Shown here: positions 35,194 through 43,550 of the stretch, one piece after another | How the letters are laid out: each line of letters starts with the position of its first letter | Position numbering within the stretch: position 1 is the first letter of the stretch | From: an uncultured Lachnospiraceae bacterium | GTDB taxonomy: Bacteria > Bacillota > Clostridia > Lachnospirales > Lachnospiraceae | Assembly: GCA_948794795.1 (NCBI GenBank) | Contig: CAQGLR010000002.1 | Span: 62,001-126,000, forward strand | DNA: 64,000 nucleotides | Direction of reading: 5' to 3' | Program-made: the position numbers and the translations under genes | Notes under the pieces: generated by a model | The model's input: the letters and a program-made list of their open reading frames with translations, nothing else | Told to the model about the DNA's origin: nothing | Databases searched by the model: none

Positions 35194-35394
35194 ATGAGAG
35201 GTACAGTTAAGTGGTTTAACGCAAAAAAGGGTTTTGGATTCATTTCAGATGAAACAGGCAAGGATGTATTTGTACATTTTTCAGCCCTTCAGATGGATGG
35301 TTTCAAAGTTCTTGACGAAGGTGAAGCTGTTGAATTTGATGTTGTAAACGGTGAAAAAGGGCCTCAGGCTTCAAACGTAGTAAAAGTTGGTTAA
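35194..35394 (+). CDS. CspA-family cold shock protein
   Basis: 66 residues, full length for the family. GTVKWFNAKKGFGFIS contains RNP1 and VFVHFSALQ contains RNP2. The protein binds single-stranded RNA/DNA and acts as an RNA chaperone. A strong TAGGAGG site lies before the ATG, its own promoter at 35094 and terminator at 35508 make it monocistronic. Confidence 0.97.
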   Translation: MRGTVKWFNAKKGFGFISDETGKDVFVHFSALQMDGFKVLDEGEAVEFDVVNGEKGPQASNVVKVG

Positions 35395-35507
35395 TTAATT
35401 CCAGTTTTTATTTTACGTGTTATAATCAATGCGTGGATTCATCTTAATTTTTATATAAAGAGATTTATTTTAAAAGTTTTTTGATTTTCAGACAGGGGAT
35501 TATAACA

Positions 35508-35540
35508 AAACAGGGACTGTATAAACAGTCCCTGTTTTTT
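35508..35540 (+). terminator. Terminator of the cold-shock gene
   Basis: AAACAGGGACTGT, ATAA, ACAGTCCCTGTTT and TTT. The stem is 13 bp and perfect. It also faces the convergent fucosidase gene. Confidence 0.9.
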
Positions 35541-35586
35541 GGTTTATATTCCATAAAGTTTATGTCTTAACTATTTAGCCTCTGTT

Positions 35587-37044
35587 TTACATAAGCCTCA
35601 TACGATATACAACCGGCTTACCACTGTCCACAAATGGCGCATGTATAACCATCTTATCTGCATATCTTATATATTCTGGCTTTTCATTATATCCAAGTAC
35701 TGTAAACTCTGTAATAATCCCATGGAAATCTTTACTATCCTCTCCCATGTTCTTAACTATTATATCTTCCCCATGCTGCTTCATAGGTATAATATATATA
35801 CAGTCTGCCTTACATGTAAACCTTATATCAGAAGAATTATACTCATTGCGCCCTTCTTCTGAAAACATGCCCTCTACAGCTTTAGTTTCCCCTTCTTCCT
35901 GTACCCTCCATGGATGTGTGCCATATATAGCCTCACCATTTACTGCCATCCAGCTGCCAATTTCTTCAAGCATTTTTACTTCTTCATCACATATTGTCCC
36001 ATCCGCTTTAGGTCCTACATTCAGCAGCAGGCATCCATTCTTGCTTGTGATGTCAACAAGGTCCTGCAGTATATGTTCTGTCTTCTTAAAGCGGTTCTGT
36101 TCTGTATAACACCATGAATTAAATGACATTGAAGTATCTGACTGCCAGAAGAACGGCTTGGCATTCTGGAAATGCCCTCTTTCTATATCAAGTATACCTG
36201 TGCCAGGCATCATTGCATCATGTTTATAAGATATAGCTGCCTGTATTCCCCATTCTGCTGCCCTGTTATAATAATAAGCAGCAAATTTCTTAAGATACGG
36301 TTTTACAGATTTGTGCTGTATCCACCAGTCAAAATAAACCATTGACGGCCTGTATTTCTCTACAATCTCACAGTTACGTGCAAGCCAGTCTTCCAGAAAC
36401 TCTTCTGGAGGGTCAGGACTGAATAAATCCTGGTTATCAGGTTCAGGCATTGCAGGCCAGTAGAAATCCCCAAGTTTCATTGGCTGCTTTACATCACTTT
36501 CAAATTCACATCCATGCCCCATAAAAAATGCATGTTCTACACGGTGGTTTGATTCACAGAATATAAGCCCCTCTTTTTCAATAGCAGCCTTTAATTCACC
36601 CAGCACATCACGCTTCATAGCCATTTTAACGCTTGTCCACTCACTTATTTCACTGTTATACATCTGGAAACCGTCATGGTGTTCTGCTACAGGAACTATA
36701 TATCTTGCACCTGCTTTTTTAAATAAGCGTATCCATTCATCTGGGTTAAACTTTTCTGCTGTAAACATTGGTATAAAGTCTTTATACCCAAACTGGGTAT
36801 GTTCCCCATAAGTATCCCTATGGTGCTGCCATTCTTCCATATCTTGTATATACATGTTTCTTGAGTACCATTCATTATTAAATGCTGGCACACTGAAAAG
36901 CCCCCAGTGTATAAATATACCAAATTTAGCATCCTTAAACCACTTTGGGACTTCATACCCAGACAATGAAACCCAGTCTGGCTTGTATGACCCTTTTTCA
37001 ATAACATCATCTACAATCTTTAAATACTTCTCCTGTACAGTCAT
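35587..37044 (-). CDS. Intracellular alpha-L-fucosidase (GH29)
   Basis: 485 residues without signal peptide. GIFIHWGLFSVPAF is the GH29 N-terminal motif, EHHDGFQMYNS and MVYFDWW follow; the Asp of YFDWW is the expected nucleophile. LLNVGPKADGTI is the other family block. The enzyme removes terminal fucose from imported glycans. GGGGAGA stands before the ATG, and an extended -10 (TGGTATAAT, complement of 37108-37116) lies upstream. No transporter is adjacent. Confidence 0.93.
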   Translation of the reverse strand: MTVQEKYLKIVDDVIEKGSYKPDWVSLSGYEVPKWFKDAKFGIFIHWGLFSVPAFNNEWYSRNMYIQDMEEWQHHRDTYGEHTQFGYKDFIPMFTAEKFNPDEWIRLFKKAGARYIVPVAEHHDGFQMYNSEISEWTSVKMAMKRDVLGELKAAIEKEGLIFCESNHRVEHAFFMGHGCEFESDVKQPMKLGDFYWPAMPEPDNQDLFSPDPPEEFLEDWLARNCEIVEKYRPSMVYFDWWIQHKSVKPYLKKFAAYYYNRAAEWGIQAAISYKHDAMMPGTGILDIERGHFQNAKPFFWQSDTSMSFNSWCYTEQNRFKKTEHILQDLVDITSKNGCLLLNVGPKADGTICDEEVKMLEEIGSWMAVNGEAIYGTHPWRVQEEGETKAVEGMFSEEGRNEYNSSDIRFTCKADCIYIIPMKQHGEDIIVKNMGEDSKDFHGIITEFTVLGYNEKPEYIRYADKMVIHAPFVDSGKPVVYRMRLM

Positions 37045-37107
37045 ATGTTTTTCTCCCCATAATTTATTCCCTCAAAAGCAAAGTACTAATAATGTAAATA
37101 TAAATAC

Positions 37108-37116
37108 ATTATACCA
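37108..37116 (-). promoter_or_regulatory. Extended -10 promoter of the fucosidase gene
   Basis: On the minus strand TGGTATAAT, an extended -10 with no clear -35. It is about 65 bases before the ATG. A small CCAGCC/GGCTGG hairpin (37136-37151) lies just upstream. Confidence 0.5.
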
Positions 37117-37166
37117 CTGCGCCAATGGGGTCCTTCCAGCCTGACGGCTGGCAGTCCTGTTAATCC

Positions 37167-37483
37167 CACGTCCGTTTCATAAATTTTATTCCAATAGTTC
37201 CTATTTATCTTTTGAAAGTGCCAGTACACAGGGTTTCCGATGCCAGAGCCAGCAATAATTCCACAAAAGGGGTACTTTAACCCCGCCAGTGCTTGTATCC
37301 TGTCTTAGGTTTTATAAAAGAAATGCCAATTTCTTTTATAAAACAAGGATACTATGCACTGTTGCGTGGGTTATCGTAGCGGAAGCGTACCCCTGTGTGG
37401 AATATTCTGGCTCTGGCATGGAAACCGTCCGTCCCCTCAAAAATAAATAAATAGAAATTATTTGAATTTATGAAACGGACGTG
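37167..37483. mobile_element. MITE-like element with 9-bp target duplication
   Basis: 317 bases, non-coding. Terminal inverted repeats of 19 bp are perfect (CACGTCCGTTTCATAAATT and its complement), with weaker similarity further in (ATGCCAGAGCCAG, CAGGGGTAC). TGTTAATCC flanks it directly on both sides (37158-37166, 37484-37492), a 9-bp target-site duplication. The centre is a hairpin around TTTTATAAAAGAAAT. It lies between the fucosidase and U32 genes. Confidence 0.85.
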
Positions 37484-37506
37484 TGTTAATCCAATACTGG
37501 CAGAGG

Positions 37507-38742
37507 TTAATCTGCCTTAACACGGATTATATCCATTTCATCTGCTTTCCCATCCAGAAGCACTTGTATATTCTGCCCTGGATGCGGACAGCTTTCAATA
37601 TGCATGCCCTTTTCATCCCTCATATCACTGACATGCACTTTAATATCTTCTCCTGATGGTTTCATAACCTCAACCACATCACCAACACAGAATTTATTCT
37701 TTTGTACAAGGGAAATATAACCATCATCTGTAACCTTCCCCACAGTCCCAAGATATGTGTAACCTTGTACATATGTGTTATTATCATAAATCTGTGTATC
37801 ATGTGTAGCTGGTCCATAGAAAAACCCTGTTGTAAACTGCCTGTATGTGCACTTGGAAATCTCCTGCATATAATATTCCTTACGTAATTCATACAGTGAA
37901 GGTGACTGGAAATAATCATCTATTGCCTGTCTGTATGTCCTTGCCACATCTGCCACATACAACGCAGTCTTCATCCTGCCTTCTATCTTAAAGCTGTCAA
38001 TACCTGCTTCTACAAGGTCTGGGATATGCTCTATCATACATAAATCTTTTGAATTAAATATATAAGTGCCTCTCTCATTCTCTTCTACAGGAAGATATTC
38101 TCCTGGACGGCTTTCTTCCATTATATAATACTTCCAGCGGCATGGATGTGTACATGCCCCAAGGTTAGCATCCCTCCCAGTAAAATAATTACTAAGAAGG
38201 CATCTTCCCGAATAGGATATGCACATAGCCCCATGTACAAACGTTTCTATCTCCAGGCCATCAGGAATATTCTGGCGTATCTGTTTTATCTCTTCTAACG
38301 AAAGTTCCCTGGCAGATACTACCCTTTTTGCACCTTGCTGCTGCCAGAAAAGATATGTCATGTAATTAACATTATTTGCCTGTGTGCTTATATGCACCTC
38401 TGTTCCAGGACACACCTGCTTTGCTATTGCAAATACACCAGGGTCAGAGATAATAAGGGCATCTGGGTCCATTTCCTTTAATTCTTCAAAGTAAACACGA
38501 ACCCCGTCAAGGTCCCTGTTATGTGCAGTTATATTTGCTGTTACAAATACCCGCTTCCCATGCTGGTGTGCAAAATCTATGCCTGCTTTCATATCTTCTT
38601 TTGAAAAATTCTTTGCCTTGGCACGCAACCCATACATTTCCCCGCCAATATATACAGCATCAGCACCATACATTACAGCTACTTTAAGCACTTCAAGACT
38701 GCTTGCTGGTACTAAAAGCTCAGGTTTCCCATTTGCTAACAT
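37507..38742 (-). CDS. U32-family peptidase-like protein (tRNA hydroxylation type)
   Basis: 411 residues. PELLVPASSLEVLKVAVMYGADAVYIGG is the start, and ETFVHGAMCISYSGRCLLS the U32 signature, with Cys residues (GAMC, GRC, GACTHPC) that can hold an iron-sulfur cluster. In Bacillus the YrrN/YrrO pair next to trmR helps make 5-hydroxyuridine in tRNA wobble positions; this gene lies directly after trmR with a one-base overlap (TAATG), so the same role is likely. Only one U32 gene is present here. Confidence 0.9.
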   Translation of the reverse strand: MLANGKPELLVPASSLEVLKVAVMYGADAVYIGGEMYGLRAKAKNFSKEDMKAGIDFAHQHGKRVFVTANITAHNRDLDGVRVYFEELKEMDPDALIISDPGVFAIAKQVCPGTEVHISTQANNVNYMTYLFWQQQGAKRVVSARELSLEEIKQIRQNIPDGLEIETFVHGAMCISYSGRCLLSNYFTGRDANLGACTHPCRWKYYIMEESRPGEYLPVEENERGTYIFNSKDLCMIEHIPDLVEAGIDSFKIEGRMKTALYVADVARTYRQAIDDYFQSPSLYELRKEYYMQEISKCTYRQFTTGFFYGPATHDTQIYDNNTYVQGYTYLGTVGKVTDDGYISLVQKNKFCVGDVVEVMKPSGEDIKVHVSDMRDEKGMHIESCPHPGQNIQVLLDGKADEMDIIRVKAD

Positions 38743-39407
38743 TAAGAACCCTCCTTAACCTTTTTCACAGAAACTGAAACACCATCACCAACTGGCAATA
38801 TAACAGTATTCCACTCTTCCGAATGTGTCAGGTAATATAAATACTGGCGCATCCTGCCATGTATTGTCCTGTCACGCCTTGTTATTGCATAACGTGATTC
38901 TAATATATCACCATCCTGCAGTACATTATCTGTTACTAATATCCCACCAGCAGACAACATCTTATACACAGGTACTACAAAATTCATATATTGTCCTTTT
39001 GCAGCATCCATAAATACAAAATTATATTTTTTACCTTGTGATGCAAGTAATTCTAATATCTCTGATGCTTCCCCTTCAATAAGGTTTATCCTGCTTTCTT
39101 TATTATACTTTTTGAAATTTTCTTTTGCACATTTAATCCTGGCAGGTACCTTTTCTATAGTATCTATAATTGTGCTTTCTTTAGTATATTCACTAACCAG
39201 CATACTTGAAAAACCAACTGCTGTACCAATTTCAAGGACAGCAGCTGGTTTTGCCATATCAAGAAGAAAAGCAAGCAATGTCTGGGTAGAACGCTTTATA
39301 ACAGGGACTTCCGCCATAACAGCATCTTTCTCCACTTCCTGCAGGTATTCTGGTATATCCCAGGAAAGCGAATCTATATATGTTGACAATCTTTTCTCAA
39401 TAACCAT
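38742..39407 (-). CDS. trmR: O-methyltransferase, TrmR-like
   Basis: 221 residues. VLEIGTAVGFSSMLV is the SAM-binding motif, and FVFMDAAKGQY and LVTDNVLQDGDI follow as in class I catechol-type O-methyltransferases. In Bacillus the yrrM (trmR) product methylates 5-hydroxyuridine at tRNA position 34 and is next to yrrN/yrrO. The same order is kept here, with an overlapping stop and start. Confidence 0.88.
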   Translation of the reverse strand: MVIEKRLSTYIDSLSWDIPEYLQEVEKDAVMAEVPVIKRSTQTLLAFLLDMAKPAAVLEIGTAVGFSSMLVSEYTKESTIIDTIEKVPARIKCAKENFKKYNKESRINLIEGEASEILELLASQGKKYNFVFMDAAKGQYMNFVVPVYKMLSAGGILVTDNVLQDGDILESRYAITRRDRTIHGRMRQYLYYLTHSEEWNTVILPVGDGVSVSVKKVKEGS

Positions 39408-39424
39408 ATCCGCCCCCTGCCAAT

Positions 39425-39817
39425 CTATTCTTTAAATGTAAGCATATTTATAATAGTTTCATAATCCATGCTTGTATTCAGGGTGTACACCCCGGTTTTT
39501 AATATAGTTTTGTCTGTATCCATAAGTTTTGTACGTATATAAAATGCATAATTATCTGTAATAATATTATCTTCTTTAAGCCTTGTAGCAACGTCAAACA
39601 TATCATCACTGTCCCTGACTTCAAATTCTTTGTCACTTCCTGGTGGCTCTTCAACTACTACTGGCCCGAAAATGCCATAACAGAAATTATATCCAGAACG
39701 GCACATATAAAAAGTCCCATAAATTATTACTATTACAAGCATTATATTCACAAGCAGATACAAACTTCCCCTTAGAAGCAATAGTACATATTTCCTGCTT
39801 TGTACATTCTGTGACAT
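39425..39817 (-). CDS. Short MltG-like membrane protein without catalytic domain
   Basis: 130 residues with one membrane helix (about 14-38). The extracellular remainder (EFEVRDSDDMFDVATRLKEDNII, then Y..NTSMDYETIINMLTF) matches the LysM-like N-terminal domain of MltG transglycosylases. The catalytic domain is absent, and the stop is followed directly by trmR. In Bacillus the full mltG (yrrL) occupies this position. The gene could be a truncated but expressed regulator or a remnant. Confidence 0.65.
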   Translation of the reverse strand: MSQNVQSRKYVLLLLRGSLYLLVNIMLVIVIIYGTFYMCRSGYNFCYGIFGPVVVEEPPGSDKEFEVRDSDDMFDVATRLKEDNIITDNYAFYIRTKLMDTDKTILKTGVYTLNTSMDYETIINMLTFKE

Positions 39818-39823
39818 AAATTA

Positions 39824-40162
39824 TCAGTCCTCCAGAAAATCTGTTTCAATACCTGTACCTTCCAGAAACTTGTTCTGTAGATTACGTACCATCACACAAT
39901 ACTGGTGTTCAGCAGAGAAAAATTCATTTGAAAGAGCATTATTCTGCAAATCATAATATTCTTTCTGGAGCTTATTATTCTCATGTATAAAGTTTTCACT
40001 GTCAGACATCTGCATTGCAAGGCTTCTTCTGCGGTATTCACTTATCCTGTTATATAATTCTGGCTGTGATTTAATATGTTCTAAAAGATTGTGGTACTGG
40101 TTATACTCACTTGTCCCTTTTAGCGCATTTATAAGGTTATCCATTATTTCTTCTGGCTGCAA
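39824..40162 (-). CDS. YlbF/YmcA-family regulator
   Basis: 112 residues, all helical (LINALKGTSEYNQYHNLLEHIKSQPEL, then DLQNN and ASEH-like stretches) as in the Com_YlbF family, whose members bind RNase Y in Bacillus. AAAGGGTGG is well placed before a TTG (40162); an ATG at 40144 is an alternative start. Its 3' neighbour is RNase J, so a role in RNA turnover is reasonable. The frame before 40162 overlaps RNase J. Confidence 0.7.
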   Translation of the reverse strand: MQPEEIMDNLINALKGTSEYNQYHNLLEHIKSQPELYNRISEYRRRSLAMQMSDSENFIHENNKLQKEYYDLQNNALSNEFFSAEHQYCVMVRNLQNKFLEGTGIETDFLED

Positions 40163-40184
40163 TAAAACCACCCTTTCTGTAATC

Positions 40185-42008
40185 CTATTCAACCTCCATT
40201 ATTATAGGAAGTATCATAGGGTTTCTCTTCATTTTCTTCCAAAGATAATCACTAAGGCTGTCTTTTACCTCTGTCTTAATCTTCGTCCAGTCTGATACAT
40301 TGTTGTCAAGACATCTCTCAAGTGCAGCATACACAATATTTTTAGCTTCATCCATAAGGTACTCTGACTCACGTACATATACAAACCCCCTTGATACAAT
40401 ATCAGGGCCTGCAAGAAGCTGGTTAGTATATTTCTCAAGTGTAAGCACTATTATAATAAGCCCGTTTTCTGATAAATGCTGCCTGTCCCTTAAAACAATA
40501 TTTCCTACATCGCCTACCCCAAGCCCGTCAACCATAATGCCCTGTGCCTGTACCTTTCCTACAAGTGCAGCATGTTCTTCTGTAAGCTCAAGTACATCAC
40601 CTGATGATAATATTATAGTATTTTCTTTTGGCACACCAAGACCTTGTGCCAGCTCCGCATGGAATTTAAGATGCTGGTACTCACCATGTACAGGTATTGC
40701 ATATTTAGGTTTTGTAAGCGTATATATAAGCTTAATCTCTTCCTGTGAAGCATGGCCTGACACATGTGTATCCTGGACTATTACCTTTGCACCTTTTTCA
40801 GAAAGCTCATTTATAACTTTTGAAACGGACTTTTCATTGCCAGGTATAGGCCTTGAGCTGAATATTACTGTGTCTCCTGGTTCTATTGACACTTTCCGGT
40901 GTATGTTTGCTGCCATCCTTGAAAGTGCTGCCATAGCTTCACCCTGGCTGCCTGTTGTAATAAGCACAAGCTTCTCAGATGGATAGTTCTTCATCTGCTC
41001 CATATCTATTATAATATTTTCAGGTACATTAAGATATCCAAGCTCTGTAGCAGTGCTTATAACATTAACCATGCTTCTGCCTTCAACTACAACTTTACGC
41101 CCATATTTTTCTGCGGAATTAATAACCTGCTGTACACGGTCAACATTTGAAGCAAATGTAGCTACTATTATACGGCTTCTGTCGTTGTCTGCAAATATAT
41201 TGTCAAATGTCTTTCCTACTGTCTTTTCAGACATTGTATATCCAGGTTTCATAACATTGGTACTGTCACACATAAGTGCAAGCACACCCTTTTTCCCAAG
41301 CTCGCCAAACCTTTGTAAATCAATAGTTTCCCCATTAACCGGAGTATAGTCAACTTTAAAGTCACCTGTGTGTACAATAATCCCAGCTGGTGTAAATATG
41401 GCAAGTGCTGCTGCATCTGAAATACTGTGGTTTGTCCTTATAAACTCCACCCGGAAACATCCAAGATTAACTGACTGGCCATATTTTACAATTTTCCGCT
41501 TAACAGGCCTTGGAAGCACATGTTCTTTAAGCTTATTTTCAATAAGCCCCATTGTAAGCTTAGTTGCGTATACTGGCACATTAATTTCCTTAAGGACATA
41601 AGGAAGTGCCCCTATATGGTCTTCATGTCCATGTGTTATAACAAATGCTTTTACTTTACTGATATTTTCCTTAAGATAACTTATATCAGGTATAACAAGG
41701 TCTATTCCAAGCATATCATCCTCTGGGAAAGACAGGCCACAGTCAACTACTATTATAGTATCCTCATACTCAAACGCTGTAATATTCATTCCAATCTGTT
41801 CAAGACCACCAAGTGGTATAATCTTAAGACCGTGTCCTAATCCGCCCTTTGCCTTTTTATGCCTGCCATAAGACGCTTTTTTCTCTGTAATGCTTATGCT
41901 GCTGGTTCTTGCCATCCTTTTTCTTGTAACTGGTGTTTTCCTGGCTGTTTCTTCTGTTTCAGGTATTGTTTCCCCAAATAAAAGTTCTGTTTCGTTTTCT
42001 TTTTTCAC
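40185..42008 (-). CDS. rnj: Ribonuclease J
   Basis: 607 residues. The metallo-beta-lactamase core has GHEDHIGALPYVL, MCDSTNV, SGHAS and the HGEYQH beta-CASP block. It is a 5'-3' exonuclease and endonuclease on RNA. The first 55 residues are a basic, disordered extension (KRMARTSS, RHKKAKGG). It is followed downstream by a YlbF-like gene, its likely RNA-decay partner. Confidence 0.95.
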   Translation of the reverse strand: MKKENETELLFGETIPETEETARKTPVTRKRMARTSSISITEKKASYGRHKKAKGGLGHGLKIIPLGGLEQIGMNITAFEYEDTIIVVDCGLSFPEDDMLGIDLVIPDISYLKENISKVKAFVITHGHEDHIGALPYVLKEINVPVYATKLTMGLIENKLKEHVLPRPVKRKIVKYGQSVNLGCFRVEFIRTNHSISDAAALAIFTPAGIIVHTGDFKVDYTPVNGETIDLQRFGELGKKGVLALMCDSTNVMKPGYTMSEKTVGKTFDNIFADNDRSRIIVATFASNVDRVQQVINSAEKYGRKVVVEGRSMVNVISTATELGYLNVPENIIIDMEQMKNYPSEKLVLITTGSQGEAMAALSRMAANIHRKVSIEPGDTVIFSSRPIPGNEKSVSKVINELSEKGAKVIVQDTHVSGHASQEEIKLIYTLTKPKYAIPVHGEYQHLKFHAELAQGLGVPKENTIILSSGDVLELTEEHAALVGKVQAQGIMVDGLGVGDVGNIVLRDRQHLSENGLIIIVLTLEKYTNQLLAGPDIVSRGFVYVRESEYLMDEAKNIVYAALERCLDNNVSDWTKIKTEVKDSLSDYLWKKMKRNPMILPIIMEVE

Positions 42009-42206
42009 TAAATTATCCTGCCTTTCTAATATTACAGTAACACCCGTATAAAGGCAGGCTTAATAAACCCCTCTCACTATATCAGCAGGAAAAGAATATT
42101 AAGACTGTCATGCTACGGCTATTACCACATTTTCTACAATTTCTATCTATTCCGTAATCATAAAAATTATATTCCCGCTCTATATAAATGCCAGAATGGC
42201 AAAAGG

Positions 42207-42225
42207 TGCCTGGCTATGCCAGGCA
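42207..42225 (-). terminator. Terminator of the ireB-ruvX-DUF1292 operon
   Basis: TGCCTGGC, three bases, GCCAGGCA, followed on the minus strand by CCTTTTG. It is 43 bases after the DUF1292 stop. Confidence 0.65.
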
Positions 42226-42267
42226 GGCCTGCATATTATCTTTTTTATATTTAAAACCAGCAATGGT

Positions 42268-42540
42268 TTACATTTCAATATCTACATCCTCAAGAGTTTC
42301 TTCAAAAACCTTTGAAATGGCAGCAAGCTCTTCTTCGTCCTCTACCATCTCATATATGCCTTCTCCATCTTCCTCACGCAGTTCTTTCAGGATATAAGCA
42401 TCTTCTTCACCATATCCTGTGTCACTGTCTGTAACCAGTATATAATTAACACCTGCTATTTTAACCTGTTCAAGAACAAAAAAAGATATGGTACTGCCAT
42501 CATCCGAAGTAAATTCAATTATAGCCTGGTTTTCTTCCAT
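42268..42540 (-). CDS. DUF1292 protein (YrzB-like)
   Basis: 90 residues, very acidic. IIEFTSDDGSTISFFVLEQVKIAGVNYILV is the DUF1292 core. Function unknown. It overlaps the RuvX stop (TAATG) and keeps the Bacillus order yrzL-yrrK-yrzB. Confidence 0.9.
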   Translation of the reverse strand: MEENQAIIEFTSDDGSTISFFVLEQVKIAGVNYILVTDSDTGYGEEDAYILKELREEDGEGIYEMVEDEEELAAISKVFEETLEDVDIEM

Positions 42541-43004
42541 TATATATTTCCTCCGTCCATAGACACATTATCCTGCCCTGTGCTGCCAGACAGGCTGTCA
42601 AGATATCCTTGTAAAATCATAGATGCTGCAATTTTATCTATGTATGCTTTACGCTTCTGGCGGCTTACACCACCTTCTTCTAAAATAGCATCTGCTGCTA
42701 CTGTTGTAAGCCTTTCATCCCAGAATATAACTTCAAGCCCTGTACGCCTTTCTAATGTTCCAGCAAACTCACGTGTCTGGGCACAACGGATACCTTCTTC
42801 GTTGTTCATATTTTTAGGAAGCCCGACTACTACTTTTTCAATATCATACTGCTGTATAAGTGCTTCTATCCTGGCATATGTCTGCCTTAATTTATTTGCA
42901 CGTTCCCTTTTTACAGTTTCAACAGGCTGTGCTGTAAGAAGCAGGCCGTCACTAACTGCTACTCCTACAGTTTTATCCCCATAATCTAGTCCCATAATTC
43001 TCAT
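42540..43004 (-). CDS. ruvX: Holliday junction resolvase-like protein (YqgF/RuvX)
   Basis: 154 residues. IMGLDYGDKTVGVAVSD and FWDERLTT are the RNase H-fold motifs of YqgF; DYGD and DER carry the catalytic acids. In bacteria it acts in rRNA maturation and possibly DNA junction cleavage. ATG 43004 is preferred to an upstream start. It lies 10 bases after ireB. Confidence 0.93.
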   Translation of the reverse strand: MRIMGLDYGDKTVGVAVSDGLLLTAQPVETVKRERANKLRQTYARIEALIQQYDIEKVVVGLPKNMNNEEGIRCAQTREFAGTLERRTGLEVIFWDERLTTVAADAILEEGGVSRQKRKAYIDKIAASMILQGYLDSLSGSTGQDNVSMDGGNI

Positions 43005-43014
43005 AAAATATTCT

Positions 43015-43278
43015 CTAACCTTCAAAATTATTTTTAATATAATCCTCTAAAAGATGTTCAATTATCTCATCCCGTTCTACACGCCTTATAAGGCTTCTTG
43101 CCCCATTATAGCTTGTGATATATGTCGGGTCGCCTGACATTACATAACCTACTATCTGGTTTACAGGATTGTATCCTTTTTCTTTAAGGGCTTCATATAT
43201 TCTTGCAATTACATCTTTTACTTCAATTTCCTGTTCTTTCTGGACTTTGAAATATTGTGTATTATTAATCTCTTGCAT
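43015..43278 (-). CDS. ireB: IreB-family regulatory phosphoprotein
   Basis: 87 residues. VKDVIARIYEALKEKGYNPVNQIVGYVMSGDPTYI is the conserved DUF965 core; ARSLIRRVERDEI follows. IreB is a target of PASTA kinases in enterococci. The first residues, expected to carry the Thr phosphosite, are present (TQYF). ATG 43278 with GGAGG upstream is chosen. Confidence 0.9.
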   Translation of the reverse strand: MQEINNTQYFKVQKEQEIEVKDVIARIYEALKEKGYNPVNQIVGYVMSGDPTYITSYNGARSLIRRVERDEIIEHLLEDYIKNNFEG

Positions 43279-43385
43279 AAAGGTACTAACCTCCATTCCT
43301 CCACGTACAAATCTTATACCACTATAGTAATATATCTAAACTAAAAAAACAACACTTTTTTATTTTTCAATTCCATTTAGTTAAA

Positions 43386-43530
43386 TGTTTGAAAATTAGA
43401 TGCTTTACAAATTATTGCCTCTTGCAATTACAAAATTTTACCCCAAAAGCCATGTTGCAAACATGGCTTTGCCGCATTCCGCTTGGATTGGATATGTCTG
43501 CCCATACATGGAAACCGTCATGTCCCCATA
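43386..43530. repeat. Fragment of the MITE-like family
   Basis: It starts ATGTTTGAAAATTAG like the other ends and shares ATTACAAAATTTTACC, CAAAAGCCATGTTGCAAACA, TGGCTTTGCCGCATT and CGCTTGGAT with the 19779 element. It ends with TGGAAACCGTCATGTCCCC, as near the 37167 element. One end is missing. It lies downstream of mtaB. Confidence 0.55.
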
Positions 43531-43550
43531 TCTAAAATATAAAGATAAAT

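Noticed and set aside
37300..37350. Hairpin TTTTATAAAAGAAAT/ATTTCTTTTATAAAA as a terminator
   Set aside because: It is the central part of the MITE-like element, with no U-run and no gene ending nearby.
40300..40986. Long open frame opposite RNase J
   Set aside because: It mirrors the codon pattern of the minus-strand gene, has no ribosome site and encodes a Ser-rich shadow.
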